Source: Gammaproteobacteria bacterium (GTDB lineage Bacteria > Pseudomonadota > Gammaproteobacteria > JAJDOJ01). From it: a stretch of DNA of 64,000 bases. The stretch lies in the NCBI GenBank assembly GCA_026984215.1, contig JALSSO010000131.1, positions 1 to 64,000 on the forward strand, written 5' to 3'. Below are positions 35,691 to 44,686 of this stretch, one piece after another (position 1 is the stretch's first letter; each line of letters begins with the position of its first letter). The notes below the pieces were generated by a model. That model was not told the DNA's origin, ran no database searches, and saw only the letters and a list, made by a program, of their open reading frames with translations. Made by a program: the position numbers and the translations under genes.

Positions 35691-36852
35691 GCCGCCGCGC
35701 CGTTTCCCGGCGCCACTGCCACTCGGGCTCTACGTGCACTTGCCCTGGTGCGTGCGCAAATGCCCCTATTGCGACTTCAACTCCCACCCGCTGCGGCACG
35801 AGATTCCCGAGGCGGCCTACATCGACGCCTTGCTGCGCGAGGCCGCACGCCGCAGGAACGACGTCCCAGGTCGCACGGTCGGCACGGTGTTCATCGGAGG
35901 GGGCACGCCCAGCCTGTTCAGCCCGCAGGCCATCGGCCGGCTCTTGGATGGCCTGGCGGCGCAGTTCACCATCGACCCCGATGCCGAGGTCACCCTGGAG
36001 GCCAATCCGGGAACACTGGACAACACCCGCCTGGGCGGTTTTCGCGCTGCGGGCGTCAATCGCCTGTCCCTGGGCGTTCAGAGCTTCAACGACCGGCTGC
36101 TGCGCGCCATCGGACGTATTCACGACGCCCAGCAGGCCCTGGATGCGGTGCTCGCCGCGCGCCGAGCCGGTTTCGATCATCTCAATCTGGACCTCATGTA
36201 CGGACTGCCGGGCCAGACGGTGGCGCAGGCCGGCGGCGATCTGGCCACGGCCATCGCCCTGGCCCCGGAACATCTTTCCTGGTACCAGCTCACCATCGAA
36301 CCCGACACGGCCTTCGGAGCCCGGCCGCCACCCTTGCCCGACGACGAGCAGCGTTGGGCGATGCAAGAGGAAGGTCAGGGCAGGCTCGCGGCGGCCGGCT
36401 ATACTCAGTACGAGGTCTCGGCACATGCCCGTCCGGGCCGACGCTGCCGGCACAACGAAAACTACTGGTGCTATGGCGACTACCTGGGCCTGGGCGCGGG
36501 GGCGCACGGCAAGCTGACGGACCGGGCCGCCGCGCGCATCGTCCGGACCCGCAATCACCGTTCCCCGGCGCGTTACATGGAACGCATGCAGGACGCCGTG
36601 GAATACGATGAACGATGGCAGGTGAGCCGCGGGGATTCGGTCTTCGAGTTCGCGCTCAATGCACTGCGGCTCGTGGAAGGCTTCGAGATGCGCCTGTTCG
36701 AGGAACGCACGGGGCTGGAACGCGACACGCTCGCGGCGGCGCTGGAAGGCCCGCGCGAACGCGGCCTGATCGCGGTGCATGGCGATCGCGTCGTGCCGAC
36801 CCCCCTGGGGAGACGCTTTCTGGACGACCTCGTCGCGAGCTTCCTGCCATGA
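35677..36852 (+). CDS. hemW: HemW, radical SAM heme chaperone
   Basis: A 391-residue radical SAM protein starting at GTG 35677, within the last codons of rdgB. The [4Fe-4S] motif is CVRKCPYCDF (Cys-x3-Cys-x2-Cys). GGGTPSLF and NRLSLGVQSFND are shared with HemN-type proteins. HemW lacks the extra cysteine after the cluster that HemN carries (CxxxCxxCxC), as expected for the heme-binding chaperone and not the coproporphyrinogen oxidase. It is proposed to deliver heme to respiratory enzymes. A true HemN is present at 56428. Confidence 0.92.
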   Translation: MAETEPPRRFPAPLPLGLYVHLPWCVRKCPYCDFNSHPLRHEIPEAAYIDALLREAARRRNDVPGRTVGTVFIGGGTPSLFSPQAIGRLLDGLAAQFTIDPDAEVTLEANPGTLDNTRLGGFRAAGVNRLSLGVQSFNDRLLRAIGRIHDAQQALDAVLAARRAGFDHLNLDLMYGLPGQTVAQAGGDLATAIALAPEHLSWYQLTIEPDTAFGARPPPLPDDEQRWAMQEEGQGRLAAAGYTQYEVSAHARPGRRCRHNENYWCYGDYLGLGAGAHGKLTDRAAARIVRTRNHRSPARYMERMQDAVEYDERWQVSRGDSVFEFALNALRLVEGFEMRLFEERTGLERDTLAAALEGPRERGLIAVHGDRVVPTPLGRRFLDDLVASFLP

Positions 36853-36871
36853 AATCCGGAGGACCGCCACC

Positions 36872-37069
36872 ATGTCCGCACTCGTCGAAGACGTCCTGAT
36901 CGCCTGCCCGTACTGCGGTAGCCCGATGACCGTGGAGGCCGATTGCACGGGCGGAGACCAGCACTTCTACGAAGACTGCCAGACCTGCTGCGCGCCCGTT
37001 CAGATCCGAATCCTGGTGGGAACCAACGGTGATCTGCTCGACCTCGTCGCCACGAGGGAAGATGAATAG
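36872..37069 (+). CDS. CPXCG-motif cysteine-rich zinc-ribbon protein
   Basis: A 65-residue cytoplasmic protein with CPYCGSPM near the N-terminus and CQTCCAPV in the second half, giving the paired cysteines of the CPXCG zinc-ribbon family. GGAGG lies before the ATG at an appropriate distance. Its TAG stop overlaps the next gene (ATGAATAG). Function is unknown. The overlap with the Rof-like gene suggests the two are made together. Confidence 0.85.
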   Translation: MSALVEDVLIACPYCGSPMTVEADCTGGDQHFYEDCQTCCAPVQIRILVGTNGDLLDLVATREDE

Positions 37070-37310
37070 AAGCTACACCCCCGTCTCCTGCGAGATCTAC
37101 AGCCGCTACGAGCTGGCGATTCTGCATCGCGCCTGGCTACGCGTGCTTTGGCACGGCCGCCGCGGCCCCCGATTGGAACGGTTGTTACCGCTGGACCTGC
37201 GCACCCACCGCGGCGCCGAGTACCTGATCGCGCGCACGCCTGGGGGCGTTCCCCGCGTGATGCGTCTGGACAGGATCCGCAACGCCGAGCCCATCGAGGC
37301 CGCCGAATAG
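37062..37310 (+). CDS. rof: Rof-family Rho-inhibitor-like protein
   Basis: An 82-residue protein. SYTPVSCEIYSRYELAILHR resembles the YxPIxCxxYDxLELAC start of Rof, and AEYLIARTPGGVPRVMRLDRI resembles the EYLVVE...IRLDKI end. Rof (YaeO) binds the termination factor Rho and reduces Rho-dependent termination. The central basic stretch (WHGRRGPRLERL) replaces the usual acidic/glycine region, so Rho binding is not certain. It overlaps the upstream zinc-ribbon gene by 8 bases. Identification is by motif order only. Confidence 0.65.
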   Translation: MNRSYTPVSCEIYSRYELAILHRAWLRVLWHGRRGPRLERLLPLDLRTHRGAEYLIARTPGGVPRVMRLDRIRNAEPIEAAE

Positions 37311-37541
37311 TCAGGTCCTCCACCGGGTCCCCACACATTCGGCCACCCACCGAAACGAACCCCCGTCATTCCACGCCGCTCATTCCCGAGGGATCACGAT
37401 CGCCGGCGGATCAAACCGTTTCTTCCCTCCACACCCAGGCTCGCCCCGCCCCTGGGGCCCCTCCGGATCCGGGAATCCCCGGTGCAACCGCAGTTCATCA
37501 ACAGATTTGTCCACAGGCCGTGGAATTGCCTCGAACCTCCT

Positions 37542-38075
37542 TCATGGACCGCGTGACAACACCAGCATGGCGATCCCGTCGAACAACAGGCTGATCCCGA
37601 TGAACAGGCCCACCAGCCAAGTGGCATCGAAGGGCCAGCCGCCGATGAAGATCAACGCCAGCAGCAGCGAGACCGCGCCACTGAACACGGTCCACCCCCA
37701 GCCCGGCATGGGCCGCAGACTGAGCCCGAAGACCACACCGGCAAAGCCGCTCAGCAAAAAATACACGATGAGCAACAGACCCACGGCCGCCGCCCCCACG
37801 CCAGGGTAGAAGAGCAGCAACAGCCCCAGCGCGACCAGCACGAACGGCTTGACCCAGGCCACGCCCTCGTGCCTGTATCCCGTGGTCCACACCCCCCAGG
37901 CCCACAACGCGCCGGCGGCCAGCAGCAGTCCACCCGCCAGCCAGGCGAGTGTCACCGACAGGAGCTCCGGCAACAGGACTCCCAGCAGGCCGAGCACCAC
38001 GAAAACGATTCCCGTATTGCGCAGGCTACGGCGCATCGGCTCGTTCATCTCGATTTCCACGCGGCTGTAAGGCAT
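37542..38075 (-). CDS. HdeD-family membrane protein
   Basis: A 177-residue inner-membrane protein with six short hydrophobic helices arranged in pairs (for example TGIVFVVLGLLGVLLPELLS and GVWTTGYRHEGVAW between pairs). It matches the HdeD/DUF308 family, members of which take part in acid resistance in enterobacteria. A GAGGAG ribosome-binding site precedes the ATG at 38075. An N-terminal extension to 38168 is possible but has no support. It stands alone; its specific role here is unknown. Confidence 0.8.
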   Translation of the reverse strand: MPYSRVEIEMNEPMRRSLRNTGIVFVVLGLLGVLLPELLSVTLAWLAGGLLLAAGALWAWGVWTTGYRHEGVAWVKPFVLVALGLLLLFYPGVGAAAVGLLLIVYFLLSGFAGVVFGLSLRPMPGWGWTVFSGAVSLLLALIFIGGWPFDATWLVGLFIGISLLFDGIAMLVLSRGP

Positions 38076-38143
38076 GACGGACTCCTCGAGGAAGGCTAGC
38101 GGGAGCGGGCTCACCCGCAAGGCTGATTGACGAGACAAAACGC

Positions 38144-38149
38144 TATAAT
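38144..38149 (+). promoter_or_regulatory. -10 element directly before a start codon (possible leaderless mRNA)
   Basis: A perfect TATAAT ends six bases before the ATG at 38156. With normal promoter geometry transcription would begin at or next to that ATG. A TTGACG at 38127-38132 is too close (11-base spacer) to act as the standard -35 element. Confidence 0.45.
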
Positions 38150-38155
38150 GCCCGC

Positions 38156-38764
38156 ATGGGCCTGCCACATTCCACCGTGCAGCGGATCCTTGAGGCCCCG
38201 GACGAGCACGCCCGGGCCGAGGCCGTCGTCGAGGCCCTGGAATTGATCGCGGAGCGGCTCCCGCCCGAGGATCTGCCCACCCGGCGCGACCTGTCTGAGA
38301 CCGAGCTGCGGCTGCGCCTCGAAATCGAAAGAACCCGCGCCGACCTCACGGTCGAGATCGAGAAAAACCGCACTGAGATCGAGAAGATCCGCGCCGACCT
38401 CACCACCGAGATCGAGAAGGTCCGCGCCGACCTCACCGCCGAGATCGGGAAAAACCGCACCGAGATCGAGAAAGTCCGCGCCGACCTCGCCGCCGAGATC
38501 GGGAAAAACCGCACCGAGATCGAGAAGGTCCGTGCCGACCTCACCACCGAGATCGAGAAGGTCCGTGCCGACCTCACCACCGAGATCGAGAAGGTCCGTG
38601 CCGACCTCACCACCGAGATCGAGAAGGTCCGCTCCGATCTGCGCACCGAGCTGGGCGCCCGGATCGAGCAGACCCACACCAGCCTGTTGAAATGGAGCTT
38701 CTTGTTCTGGGTCAGTCAGATGGGAATGATCCTGGTGGTGATCTGGCGCCTGTCCGGCAACTGA
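38156..38764 (+). CDS. Repeat-built coiled-coil protein with C-terminal membrane anchor
   Basis: A 202-residue protein. Residues 1-55 are a mixed helical head (DUF1640-like). Residues about 57-165 form a long charged coiled coil made of 11-residue units such as KVRADLTTEIE alternating with KNRTEIE insertions. A C-terminal hydrophobic helix (LLKWSFLFWVSQMGMILVVIW) anchors it in a membrane. DUF1640/CCDC90-type proteins share the layout of a coiled coil followed by one C-terminal helix. At DNA level three 33-base units are identical, indicating recent expansion. There is no clear ribosome-binding site, in keeping with the -10 element immediately upstream. Function is unknown. Confidence 0.75.
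   Translation: MGLPHSTVQRILEAPDEHARAEAVVEALELIAERLPPEDLPTRRDLSETELRLRLEIERTRADLTVEIEKNRTEIEKIRADLTTEIEKVRADLTAEIGKNRTEIEKVRADLAAEIGKNRTEIEKVRADLTTEIEKVRADLTTEIEKVRADLTTEIEKVRSDLRTELGARIEQTHTSLLKWSFLFWVSQMGMILVVIWRLSGN
38333..38643 (+). repeat. In-frame 33-base tandem repeats coding for coiled coil
   Basis: Three identical 33-base units occupy 38528-38560, 38561-38593 and 38594-38626, and diverged copies extend to both sides. Two longer near-identical blocks containing the KNRTEIEK segment lie just before them. All unit lengths are multiples of three, so changes in copy number keep the frame and only change the coiled-coil length. Confidence 0.9.
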
Positions 38765-38824
38765 ATTACCCCGTGGCGCGGCCGGGGAGCCCGACATCGC
38801 GGTGCGGGCCGACTCAACGGGCTG

Positions 38825-40267
38825 TCAATAGCCCACCGCCCTGAGACACAGCGCCATCAGCCCCCCCGGAAACACGCCCAGGGCGAGCATGGCCAAGCCG
38901 TTGATACCCATGATCACCTGCGCATCCATGCCAGGCTGCACGGGATGCGACTCCTCGGGCTTGTCGAAGTACATGTATTTGACGACGCGCAGATAGTAGA
39001 AAGCCCCGATGACCGAAAGCACCACGGCATACACGGCGATCCACACCTCGCCCACGTTCACGGCCGCCTGGATGACCGCCAGCTTGGCGTAGAAACCCAC
39101 GGTCGGCGGTATCCCCGCCATGGAAAACATGAGCAACAGCATCAGGAACGCCAGCCAGGGGTGGCGCTCATTGAGCCCCTTGAAGTCGTCGATGTGCTCC
39201 GGTTCGTAGCCCTGACGACTCATCAGCAGCAGCATGCCGAAGGCGCCCGCGGCCATGGCCGCATACACGATGGCGTAGAACATGGCTGCGGCATACCCCT
39301 CCTGCGTGCCCGCCATGACCCCGAAGAACAGGAAACCCACGTGCGATATGGTGGAATAGGCCAACATGCGCTTGATGCGGCGCTGGGCGATGGCGATGAT
39401 ATTGCCCACCGCCATGGACAACACCAGCAGCACGGCGAGCAGCTGCCCCCAGTCGCCGGTGAGCGGCCCCAGACTCTCGCTCAGCAGCCGCATGAGCATG
39501 GCGAAGGCCGCGATCTTGGGCGCCGAGCCGATGTACAGGGTGACCGACGTGGGTGCCCCGTCGTAGACGTCGGGAACCCACATGTGGAACGGCACGGCAC
39601 CGAACTTGAACGCGATCCCCACCACCACGAACACCAAGCCGAACAGGGCGAAAGCCGAGCGCCCTTCCTCCTGGGAAAGGGCGTTGGCCACCGTGGCGAT
39701 GTCCAGGGAGCCCACCGTGCCGTAGAGGACCGACATACCATAGAGCAGCATGCCCGAGGCCAGCGCGCCCAGCACGAAATACTTCATGGCCGCCTCGCTG
39801 GCCGGGAGCGAATCGCGGAAGAAGGCCACCATGGCGTACTGGGAAAGTGCCAGCAACTCCAGACCCAGATAGAGGCTCACGAAGCTGTGCGCGGAGACCA
39901 TGATCATCATGCCCAGCACGCCGAACAGCCCGAGCACGAAGTATTCGCCGCGGAACAGGCCACGATCCTTGAGATACGGCCGGGAGTACAGGAAGACCGC
40001 CCCCGCCACCAGGTAGATGGCGCTCTTGAGCAGCACAGCCATCTCGTCCACCACGTAGTGGCCGCCGAAGGCCAGCGTGCGGCCGCCGTCATGACCCGCC
40101 ACCGTGAACACCAAGGCGCCGGCCAGGGTCGCTTGCACCAGCCAGTAGGTGAGGTCACGCCGCGCCGCCGGCACGAACAGATCGAACACCAACACGAAGC
40201 AGACCGCCCCGAGCATCCACAGCTCGGGCAGCGCCGCGGCCAGGTCGTTCCAGAGGGTGGATTGCAT
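38825..40267 (-). CDS. nuoN: NADH-quinone oxidoreductase subunit N
   Basis: A 480-residue antiporter-like membrane subunit of complex I and the last gene of the nuo operon. It has about 14 helices, with the proton-path motifs KYFVLGALASGMLLYGMS, FKFGAVPFHMWVPDVYDGAP and KRMLAYSTISHVGF. The lysines and the glutamate of the antiporter-type channel are present. The start at 40267 lies 12 bases after the nuoM stop. The stop faces the convergent coiled-coil gene, with a weak GGGCT/AGCCC stem over the stop codon. Confidence 0.96.
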   Translation of the reverse strand: MQSTLWNDLAAALPELWMLGAVCFVLVFDLFVPAARRDLTYWLVQATLAGALVFTVAGHDGGRTLAFGGHYVVDEMAVLLKSAIYLVAGAVFLYSRPYLKDRGLFRGEYFVLGLFGVLGMMIMVSAHSFVSLYLGLELLALSQYAMVAFFRDSLPASEAAMKYFVLGALASGMLLYGMSVLYGTVGSLDIATVANALSQEEGRSAFALFGLVFVVVGIAFKFGAVPFHMWVPDVYDGAPTSVTLYIGSAPKIAAFAMLMRLLSESLGPLTGDWGQLLAVLLVLSMAVGNIIAIAQRRIKRMLAYSTISHVGFLFFGVMAGTQEGYAAAMFYAIVYAAMAAGAFGMLLLMSRQGYEPEHIDDFKGLNERHPWLAFLMLLLMFSMAGIPPTVGFYAKLAVIQAAVNVGEVWIAVYAVVLSVIGAFYYLRVVKYMYFDKPEESHPVQPGMDAQVIMGINGLAMLALGVFPGGLMALCLRAVGY

Positions 40268-40279
40268 GGATCGGTCCGC

Positions 40280-41785
40280 CTATAGCTTGGAAACAGTCAC
40301 GTGTTGGATGAGTTGGTCGATGCTCGGCCCCATCACGTCCAGCAACGGCCCCGGATACAATCCCAGGGCGAGTACCGCCACGGCCAGTGCGCCGAGCACG
40401 ACGAACTCACGGGCGTTCAGGTCCTGCAGCGCCGCCACCTGCTCGTTGGCCACCTTTCCGAAGATCACGCGCTTGACCAGCCACAGCGAGTAGGCCGCCC
40501 CGAGGATCAAAGTCGTCGCCGCCAGCAGCGCGATCCAGAAATCGGCGTGCAGGGCCGACAGGATCACCATGAACTCCCCCACGAAGCCGGATGTGCCGGG
40601 CAGCCCCGAATTGGCCAGGGCGAACAGTACGAAGAAACTGGCGAACACCGGCATGGTGTTGACCACACCGCCATAGGCGGCGATTTCGCGGCTGTGCACC
40701 CGGTCGTAGAGCACGCCCACACACAGGAACAACGCCCCGGAAATGAAACCGTGGGAGACCATCTGAACCATGCCCCCCTGCATGCCGAGCGCGGCGCCCA
40801 CGGTGCCGCCGGTGGCCTGGAGGATCGCAAAGATCAGGAACACGCCCAGGGTGGTGAACCCCATGTGGGCGATCGAAGAATAGGCGATGAGCTTCTTCAT
40901 GTCCTGCTGGACCAGAGCCACGAAGCCGATGTACACCACCGCCACCAGGGACATCAACACGATGAGCCAGGTCAGTTCGGCGCTGGCGTCGGGCGTGATG
41001 GGCAGGCTGAAGCGTAGAAAGCCATAGCCGCCGATCTTCAGCATGATGGCCGCGAGGATCACCGAGCCCCCCGTTGGCGCCTCCACGTGGGCGTCCGGCA
41101 GCCAGGTGTGCACCGGCCACATGGGCACCTTGATGGCGAAAGCCCCCAGGAAGGCCAGGAAGATCAAGATCTGCTCGGTGAGCCCCAGGCGCAGCTCTTG
41201 GTAGTCGAGAATGGAGAAACTGCCCGACTGGGAATACATGTAGAGCAGCGAGACCAGCATGAACACCGAGCCGAAGAAGGTGTAGAGAAAGAACTTGAGC
41301 GTCGCATACACGCGTCGCGGACCGCCCCAAACCCCGATGATGAGAAACATCGGGATCAACATGGCCTCGAAGAACACGTAGAACAGTACCGCATCCAGGG
41401 CCGCGAACACCCCGTTCATGAACCCTTCCAGGATCAAGAAGGCCGCCATGTACTGGGCCACGCGATACTGGATGACCTCCCAGCCGGCGATCACCACCAG
41501 CACGGTCGTGAAGGTGGTCAGCAGGATCAGCGGCATGGAAATGCCATCCACACCCAGGTGGTAGTTCACGTTGAAGGCGCCGATCCACGGATGGAACTCC
41601 GTGAACTGCATCTCAGCCGTGCCGCGCTCGAACCCCGTCCACAATGGGATGCTCAGCAAGAGTGTGGCCACCGCCACACCCAGGGCGATCCGCTTGGCGC
41701 CGGGGCCGTCCCCGGCGGCGAGCACGCACAACCCCCCTACTATGGGGACCCAGATCAGCAGGCTCAACAACGGCCAGTCAACCAT
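40280..41785 (-). CDS. nuoM: NADH-quinone oxidoreductase subunit M
   Basis: A 501-residue proton-pumping membrane subunit of complex I, homologous to Mrp antiporters. LPDAHVEAPTGGSVILAAIMLK and KKLIAYSSIAHMGF are hallmarks of the channel region (the first is longer than most antiporter subunits share). GVDGISMPLILLTTF near the N-terminus is typical of NuoM. It lies 20 bases after nuoL. All expected helices are present and length is normal. Confidence 0.96.
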   Translation of the reverse strand: MVDWPLLSLLIWVPIVGGLCVLAAGDGPGAKRIALGVAVATLLLSIPLWTGFERGTAEMQFTEFHPWIGAFNVNYHLGVDGISMPLILLTTFTTVLVVIAGWEVIQYRVAQYMAAFLILEGFMNGVFAALDAVLFYVFFEAMLIPMFLIIGVWGGPRRVYATLKFFLYTFFGSVFMLVSLLYMYSQSGSFSILDYQELRLGLTEQILIFLAFLGAFAIKVPMWPVHTWLPDAHVEAPTGGSVILAAIMLKIGGYGFLRFSLPITPDASAELTWLIVLMSLVAVVYIGFVALVQQDMKKLIAYSSIAHMGFTTLGVFLIFAILQATGGTVGAALGMQGGMVQMVSHGFISGALFLCVGVLYDRVHSREIAAYGGVVNTMPVFASFFVLFALANSGLPGTSGFVGEFMVILSALHADFWIALLAATTLILGAAYSLWLVKRVIFGKVANEQVAALQDLNAREFVVLGALAVAVLALGLYPGPLLDVMGPSIDQLIQHVTVSKL

Positions 41786-41805
41786 GACTCACTCCTCGAG
41801 AAACA

Positions 41806-43758
41806 CTATGCCGCGTAGAGATACCGGGCCAGCAGCAGGATCAGCCCGATGATCATGGCGAAGGCATAGTGATAGAGGTATCCGGTCTGCATCCCGCGCA
41901 CCCGGGCGGCCACCCAGCCCACGGTACGGGCCGCTCCGTTGACCAGCAGGCCGTCGATGAGTCTGGCGTCGCCCCACTGCCACAGGAACCGCCCCACCCG
42001 ACGCGCCCCTCCGGCGAACAGGAACAGATACAGCTCGTCGAACCCGTACTTGCGCTCCAGCACCACGTACACCGGCCGCAGGGTAAGCCTGGCCGCCTCG
42101 GCCAGCTCCGGACGCCAGTGGAAAAACACCCAGGCGGTGGCGATGCCGGCCAGGGCCAGCCAGAACGGAGGCGCCATCATGCCGTGCAGCATGAAACCCC
42201 AGACCCCGTGGTATTCCCTGGCCAGCTCGCCCAACACGTCGTGCGCCTCGTGCACCACGATGGCTCCGCCGAAGTAGTCGCCGAAGGCCACCCAGCCCAC
42301 CAGGTAACCGGAAATCACCGAGGGGATCGCCAGCAGCACCAACGGGACGGTGACCACCTTGGGCGACTCGTGCAGATGCTCGCGGGTATGGGCGTCCATC
42401 CGCGGCTCGCCGAAGAAGACCAGGAACAGCAACCGGAAGGTATACAGTGCGGTGACGAACACCGAGAGGAGCACCAACCAGTAGGCCAGTCCCGCCCCAG
42501 GGGCTTCGGACAGATGGATGGCCTCGATGATGGTGTCCTTGGAGAAGAACCCGGCCAGGCCAGGAATCCCGGCCAGGGCCAACGAACCCACCACCGAGGT
42601 CCAGAAGGTGATGGGCATGTAGCGCCGCAGGCCGCCCATCTTGCGCATGTCCTGCTCGTGATGCAGGGCGATGATGACCGACCCCGCGGCCAGGAAGAGC
42701 AGGGCCTTGAAGAAGGCATGGGTCATCAGGTGGAAAATCCCCGCCGCGTAGGCCGACGCGCCCAGGGCGGCGGTCATGTAACCGAGCTGCGAGAGCGTCG
42801 AATAGGCGATCACGCGCTTGATGTCGTTCTGCACCACGCCCACCAGGCCCATGAAGAAGGCCGTCAGCGCGCCGATCACCAACACCACCCCCAGCGCCAC
42901 CTCGCTGTACTCGAACAGCGGCGACATGCGCGCCACCATGAAAACGCCCGCGGTGACCATGGTCGCCGCGTGGATCAGGGCCGAGATGGGCGTGGGGCCT
43001 TCCATGGAGTCCGGCAGCCACACGTGCAGCGGCATCTGGGCCGATTTACCCATGGCGCCCACGAACAGGAGTAGACAGATCACCGTGATCAGCGACCACT
43101 CCCGACCGGCGAAGATGGAGATCGTCTCGCCGGCCAGCCGATCGGCCTGTCCGAACACCGTGGCATAGTCCAGACTGTGGGTGGCCATGACGATGGCGGC
43201 GATACCCAGGATGAACCCGAAATCCCCCACCCGGTTGACCAGAAAGGCCTTCAGGTTGGCGAAGATCGCACTCTCGCGGGTGTACCAGAAGCCGATGAGC
43301 AGATAAGACACCAGGCCGACCGCCTCCCAGCCGAAGAAGAGCTGGAGGAAGTTGTTGGACATCACCAGCATCAGCATGGAGAAGGTGAACAGCGCGATAT
43401 AGCTGAAGAAACGCTGGTAGCCCGGATCGTCGTGCATATAGCCGATGGTGTAGATGTGCACCATCAACGAGACGAAGGTCACCACCACCAGCATCAGCGC
43501 GGTCAGGTTGTCGATCAGAAAACCCACCTCCATGCGCAGACCTTCGCTCACGCCCCAGGTGTAGACCGCCGCGTTGTGGACGGACGCCCCGTCCAACACA
43601 TGGTGCTTGAACACCACCAGCGACAAGGCGAAGGCCACCGCCACCCCCAGGATGGTGACCGTGTGCGCACCGCGCCGACCGATGGCCTTGCCGAACAACC
43701 CGGCGACGATGGCCCCGGCCAGCGGCGCGAGCGGGATGGCGAGATAGACGTTTTCCAT
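41806..43758 (-). CDS. nuoL: NADH-quinone oxidoreductase subunit L
   Basis: A 650-residue subunit and the distal proton pump of complex I. It has the antiporter-like core with LPLHVWLPDSMEGPTPISAL in its MPLHVWLPDS form and KRVIAYSTLSQLGYM. The extended C-terminal part follows, which in known structures forms the lateral helix along the membrane arm. Start and length are normal, and nuoK ends 4 bases upstream. No defects seen. Confidence 0.96.
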   Translation of the reverse strand: MENVYLAIPLAPLAGAIVAGLFGKAIGRRGAHTVTILGVAVAFALSLVVFKHHVLDGASVHNAAVYTWGVSEGLRMEVGFLIDNLTALMLVVVTFVSLMVHIYTIGYMHDDPGYQRFFSYIALFTFSMLMLVMSNNFLQLFFGWEAVGLVSYLLIGFWYTRESAIFANLKAFLVNRVGDFGFILGIAAIVMATHSLDYATVFGQADRLAGETISIFAGREWSLITVICLLLFVGAMGKSAQMPLHVWLPDSMEGPTPISALIHAATMVTAGVFMVARMSPLFEYSEVALGVVLVIGALTAFFMGLVGVVQNDIKRVIAYSTLSQLGYMTAALGASAYAAGIFHLMTHAFFKALLFLAAGSVIIALHHEQDMRKMGGLRRYMPITFWTSVVGSLALAGIPGLAGFFSKDTIIEAIHLSEAPGAGLAYWLVLLSVFVTALYTFRLLFLVFFGEPRMDAHTREHLHESPKVVTVPLVLLAIPSVISGYLVGWVAFGDYFGGAIVVHEAHDVLGELAREYHGVWGFMLHGMMAPPFWLALAGIATAWVFFHWRPELAEAARLTLRPVYVVLERKYGFDELYLFLFAGGARRVGRFLWQWGDARLIDGLLVNGAARTVGWVAARVRGMQTGYLYHYAFAMIIGLILLLARYLYAA

Positions 43759-43762
43759 TGGG

Positions 43763-44068
43763 TCAGCCCTTGAGCGAATCCAGGTCGTCCACGTTGATGG
43801 AGCGCCGGTTGCGGAACAGGACCACCAGGATCGCCAGCCCGATGGCCGCCTCGGCAGCCGCCACCGTCAGGATGAAGAACACGAAGACCTGGCCGGCCAT
43901 GTCGCCGAGCTGGTGTGAGAAGGCGATGAAATTGGTGTTCACCGCCAGCAACATCAACTCGATGCACATGAGCAGCACGATCAGATTCTTGCGGTTGAGG
44001 AAGATGCCCGCCACGCTGAGCGCGAACAGGATCGCGCCGAAGACCAGATAGTGCTCCAGGGGAATCAT
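43763..44068 (-). CDS. nuoK: NADH-quinone oxidoreductase subunit K
   Basis: A 101-residue membrane subunit with three helices. The second and third carry the conserved glutamates in [13 protein letters not shown] and [13 protein letters not shown] needed for proton transfer. Its ATG overlaps the nuoJ stop (ATGA), so the pair is translationally coupled. Confidence 0.96.
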   Translation of the reverse strand: MIPLEHYLVFGAILFALSVAGIFLNRKNLIVLLMCIELMLLAVNTNFIAFSHQLGDMAGQVFVFFILTVAAAEAAIGLAILVVLFRNRRSINVDDLDSLKG

Positions 44069-44655
44069 GACTCACTCTTCATCTTGACCAACCGCACGCG
44101 CTCGGCGCGCCGCACGCGGATCTGCTCGGCCGGGTTCAAATACTTGGTGTCGGGCCGCCGGCGCAGGGTGAGCGCGATGGCGGCGATGATGGACACCAGC
44201 AGGATCGCCGCGGCGATCTCGAAGGGATACAGATACTGGGTGTACAACGCCTCGCCCAGCGCCTGAGTGTTGCTGTAGCCGGCCGCAGCCGGTGCCGGAG
44301 GCGCCACGTCCGGCGCACGGCTCAGCACGTACAGCACGAGCTCGGCGCCCATGATCAGGGCCACCACCAGTCCAAACGGCAGATAGCGCGCGAACCCCTC
44401 GCGCATGCGCGCGATGTTGATGTCCAGCATCATCACCACGAACAGGAACAACACCATCACCGCCCCCACATAGACCAGCACGAGGGTGATCCCGAGAAAT
44501 TCCGCTTCGGCCAGCAGCCACAGCGCCGCCGTGGAGAAGAAGGTCAGCACCAGGCTCAGCACGGCGTGCACCGGATTGCGCAGCGTGATGACCGCCGCGG
44601 CCGAGAGCACCGCCACGGCGGCGAACACGAAGAAGACGAATTGCGTGAAACTCAT
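44065..44655 (-). CDS. nuoJ: NADH-quinone oxidoreductase subunit J
   Basis: A 196-residue membrane subunit with five helices. [20 protein letters not shown] and [19 protein letters not shown] are the characteristic segments, the latter being the pi-bulge helix involved in coupling quinone reduction to proton pumping. A charged tail after helix 5 ([17 protein letters not shown]) is somewhat long. It is followed directly by nuoK. Confidence 0.95.
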   Translation of the reverse strand: MSFTQFVFFVFAAVAVLSAAAVITLRNPVHAVLSLVLTFFSTAALWLLAEAEFLGITLVLVYVGAVMVLFLFVVMMLDINIARMREGFARYLPFGLVVALIMGAELVLYVLSRAPDVAPPAPAAAGYSNTQALGEALYTQYLYPFEIAAAILLVSIIAAIALTLRRRPDTKYLNPAEQIRVRRAERVRLVKMKSES

Positions 44656-44686
44656 GAACCCCCCGGTTTCCCCCCGTGAGCGCCCC

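Noticed and set aside
37507-37515. DnaA-box-like TTGTCCACA
   Set aside because: A single imperfect copy with no AT-rich region and no origin genes nearby.
37311-37541. Gap between the Rof-like and HdeD-like genes as a site of a hidden gene
   Set aside because: No frame with a start and ribosome-binding site is visible in the 231 bases.
38127-38149. TTGACG and TATAAT as a full promoter
   Set aside because: The spacer is 11 bases, too short for a sigma-70 promoter; only the -10 element is retained.
38333-38643. Tandem repeats as a CRISPR array
   Set aside because: Units are directly adjacent without variable spacers and lie in frame inside a coiled-coil gene.
38819-38834. GGGCT/AGCCC stem at the nuoN stop as a terminator
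   Set aside because: Only 5 bp with no T-run, and it overlaps the stop codon; too weak to call.
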